From: Zhouia amylolytica
Lineage (GTDB): Bacteria; Bacteroidota; Bacteroidia; Flavobacteriales; Flavobacteriaceae
NCBI RefSeq assembly: GCF_900116365.1
Contig: NZ_FPAG01000007.1
Location: 62,001 to 126,000 of the forward strand
Direction of reading: 5' to 3'
Length of the DNA stretch: 64,000 nucleotides
Shown: positions 62,403-64,000 of the stretch, piece by piece
Position numbering within the stretch: position 1 is the stretch's first letter
Layout: each line of letters begins with the position of its first letter
Program-made: the position numbers and the translations under genes
The notes under the pieces: generated by a model
What the model was told of the DNA's origin: nothing
Seen by the model: only the letters and a program-made list of their open reading frames with translations
The model's database searches: none

Positions 62403-64000
62403 ATGTTGAAACGATCATTTAAGATATTCTTTTTAACACTCCTTCTTATTTCATGTAAAAAGGAAAAGACCGTAACTGTACCCGATTGGAAAATTACAGA
62501 AGAATTTTATATCAATGCATTGGAAAATGCAATATTGTATGCTGATTCCATTAGAATGACTGGGATAAACGGAGAGAAAACGAAATACTATTTTTCAAAT
62601 TTACGTAAGGAGTTTAAAAAGGCAGAACCTTTTGCATCTTATATTAATCCAGAGGTTGGGCATAGAGTAAACGGACCGGCCTTACCTGTTTTTAAAGAGG
62701 ATAATCAAAAAACTCTCTCTCCTGTAGGCCTCCAAAAATTGGAAGAGAGTATTTATGAAGGAGGTGTTACTGCTGATGAATTTATACGTGAATTGAATAT
62801 AACCACTGGTATGCTGACTGTGCTTCAAAAAGGAATGAAGAAAAGAAATTTAAATCCACAGCGATTCTTTGTAGCTACGCATCAGCAGCTGTTAAGAATC
62901 ATAGCTTTTTCAATTTCAGGATTTGACACTCCTGTAAGCCATTTATGTATAGACGAAATCAATGTATCCTTAGACGGTTTAGCAGAAGTATACAGAAGGA
63001 GTGTACAATCTATGGTACAGGTGAATAAGGATGACCTAGATTCACAATTCATGAATCAGATAGAAGCTGCTAAATTATTTGTTTCTAATAATAATGATTT
63101 TGAAAATTTTGATCGATATCGATTTATCAGGGAATTTATGAACCCTATCACCAGAAGTTGGGTAGAAATAAGGAAAACAATTGATATTTGGAATGGGTCA
63201 GAGGATTTTCCATTCAATTTTGATGCTCCTACCTTTTTTGAGGACGATTCATTTAACCTAAAATATTTTACGGCCAATACGAATAAGAATCCAACGCAAA
63301 TACAAATTGAATTGGGTAAAAAATTGTTTTTTGAACCTAAATTGTCAGCGAATGCTAAAATGTCTTGTGCTAGCTGTCATATTCCGGAAAAAGGATATGC
63401 TGATGGAAGGGTTTTTAATGTCGGAAACAAAGGCTTGGAATTGCAAAGAAATACCCCCACATTATTAAATGTTGCTTTTCAAAAAAACTTTTTTTGGGAC
63501 GGTAGGGCTGCGGATCTGTTAGATCAGATTTCAGCCGTTTTTCTAAATGAAGATGAATTCAATACAAGTGTACACGAATTTTCATTGGAAATTCTAGACG
63601 ATAGCATATATAAAGCATCCTTCGAAAAAGCATTTGGAAGTGTGCCGAATAATAACCTTAATACAATTAAAGCCATCTCGTCATATGTAAGTACATTAAA
63701 TAATTTCGACTCTAAATTTGATAAGAATATGAAGGGAGAGGAGGACACTTTTACGAAGGAAGAAATACAAGGCTTTAATTTATTTATGGGAAAAGCGCTG
63801 TGTGCTACCTGCCATTTCATTCCCTTAACCAATGGAACGGTCCCTCCATTTTATAGCGAGACCGAAAAGGAGGTAATAGGAGTTCCGGAAACAGCTGCTA
63901 ATACTGCTATTGATGAAGATTACGGATTTTATTGGAAATTCAATGAAGCTACTCATAAAGGAATGTTTAAAACGCCGGGAATTAGAAATATTAATGAAAC
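62403..64000 (+). CDS. Di-heme cytochrome c peroxidase/MauG family lipoprotein (3' truncated)
   Basis: An open frame from the ATG at 62403 runs past the window end, so only the first ~532 residues are seen. MLKRSFKIFFLTLLLISC gives lipobox Cys18. Then comes a ~290-residue helical extension, then the peroxidase domain starting near NPTQIQIELGKKLFFEPKLS with the first heme site CASCH (about residues 322-326) and the second CATCH (about 463-467). FNVGNKGLELQRNTPTLLN and FFWDGRAADLLDQI are CCP/MauG features. The enzyme would reduce H2O2 or oxidise a partner in the periplasm. The N-terminal extension is common in bacteroidete versions. It is 76 bp after the PhoX-like gene and may be cotranscribed. 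Confidence 0.9.
   Translation, partial: MLKRSFKIFFLTLLLISCKKEKTVTVPDWKITEEFYINALENAILYADSIRMTGINGEKTKYYFSNLRKEFKKAEPFASYINPEVGHRVNGPALPVFKEDNQKTLSPVGLQKLEESIYEGGVTADEFIRELNITTGMLTVLQKGMKKRNLNPQRFFVATHQQLLRIIAFSISGFDTPVSHLCIDEINVSLDGLAEVYRRSVQSMVQVNKDDLDSQFMNQIEAAKLFVSNNNDFENFDRYRFIREFMNPITRSWVEIRKTIDIWNGSEDFPFNFDAPTFFEDDSFNLKYFTANTNKNPTQIQIELGKKLFFEPKLSANAKMSCASCHIPEKGYADGRVFNVGNKGLELQRNTPTLLNVAFQKNFFWDGRAADLLDQISAVFLNEDEFNTSVHEFSLEILDDSIYKASFEKAFGSVPNNNLNTIKAISSYVSTLNNFDSKFDKNMKGEEDTFTKEEIQGFNLFMGKALCATCHFIPLTNGTVPPFYSETEKEVIGVPETAANTAIDEDYGFYWKFNEATHKGMFKTPGIRNINE

Overview
This window is ordinary core chromosome of a marine-type Flavobacteriaceae member (Bacteroidota). The DNA is AT-rich. 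Several start regions carry the flavobacterial promoter pattern TTG-N(16-23)-TAnnTTTG, and Shine-Dalgarno sequences are generally weak or absent. Family markers include a CAL67264-type 60-aa membrane protein next to EttA, DUF779 next to an aldehyde dehydrogenase, and a TonB receptor with a carboxypeptidase-like plug extension. I see no rRNA, tRNA, IS element, phage, CRISPR array or defence island. Genes are dense, short operons sit on both strands, and many convergent pairs share a near-perfect palindromic terminator.

Layout. 1-5813: tripartite RND efflux operon (outer-membrane factor cut by the window edge, adaptor, pump) with a small PII/DUF3240-like gene and a DUF2892 membrane gene. 5938-8004: paired YeeE/YedE permeases followed by a MenE-like ligase. 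8008-11787 (-): DoxX protein, M1 peptidase, acyl-CoA carboxylase beta subunit. 11945-15134: CAL67264 protein plus EttA, then a secreted C1 peptidase. 15163-18686: metallo-beta-lactamase-fold hydrolase, TPR hybrid histidine kinase, acetyltransferase. 18879-22199: histidine-degradation genes hutG and hutI flanking a coiled-coil membrane protein. 22325-25622: pta-ackA. 25667-26671: META-domain lipoprotein and a decayed lipoprotein pseudogene. 26672-32590: fumC, a 57-aa membrane protein, TonB receptor, arsC-like gene and prfB. 32683-36877: zinc metalloprotease, threonine aldolase, DUF1508 and YbaB. 36949-41621: prolyl oligopeptidase, then two PLP enzymes that probably make the cysteate and 3-ketocapnine of sulfonolipids. 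41737-50900: thioredoxin-like lipoprotein, ABC-F protein, DUF2007, TSUP, two unknowns, MBL hydrolase, TerC. 50969-53985: DUF779-aldehyde dehydrogenase with a divergent AraC regulator. 53997-58153 (-): tightly overlapping operon of a BatA-like protein, a dihydroorotase homologue that has lost its metal ligands, a small membrane protein and an esterase. 58217-60519: patatin and S10 peptidase. 60779-64000: PhoX-like lipoprotein with collagen-like repeats and a di-heme peroxidase that runs off the window.

Themes. Secreted proteases are numerous (M1, C1, DUF5117 zinc protease, S9, S10), as expected for a protein-degrading heterotroph. Central carbon genes are pta-ackA, fumC, the carboxylase and hutG/hutI. 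The items most worth following are the sulfonolipid pair, the metal-ligand-deficient dihydroorotase in its overlapping operon, and the 26.1-26.4 kb pseudogene, which was reconstructed by eye. I did not find a clear, wholly new multi-gene system.
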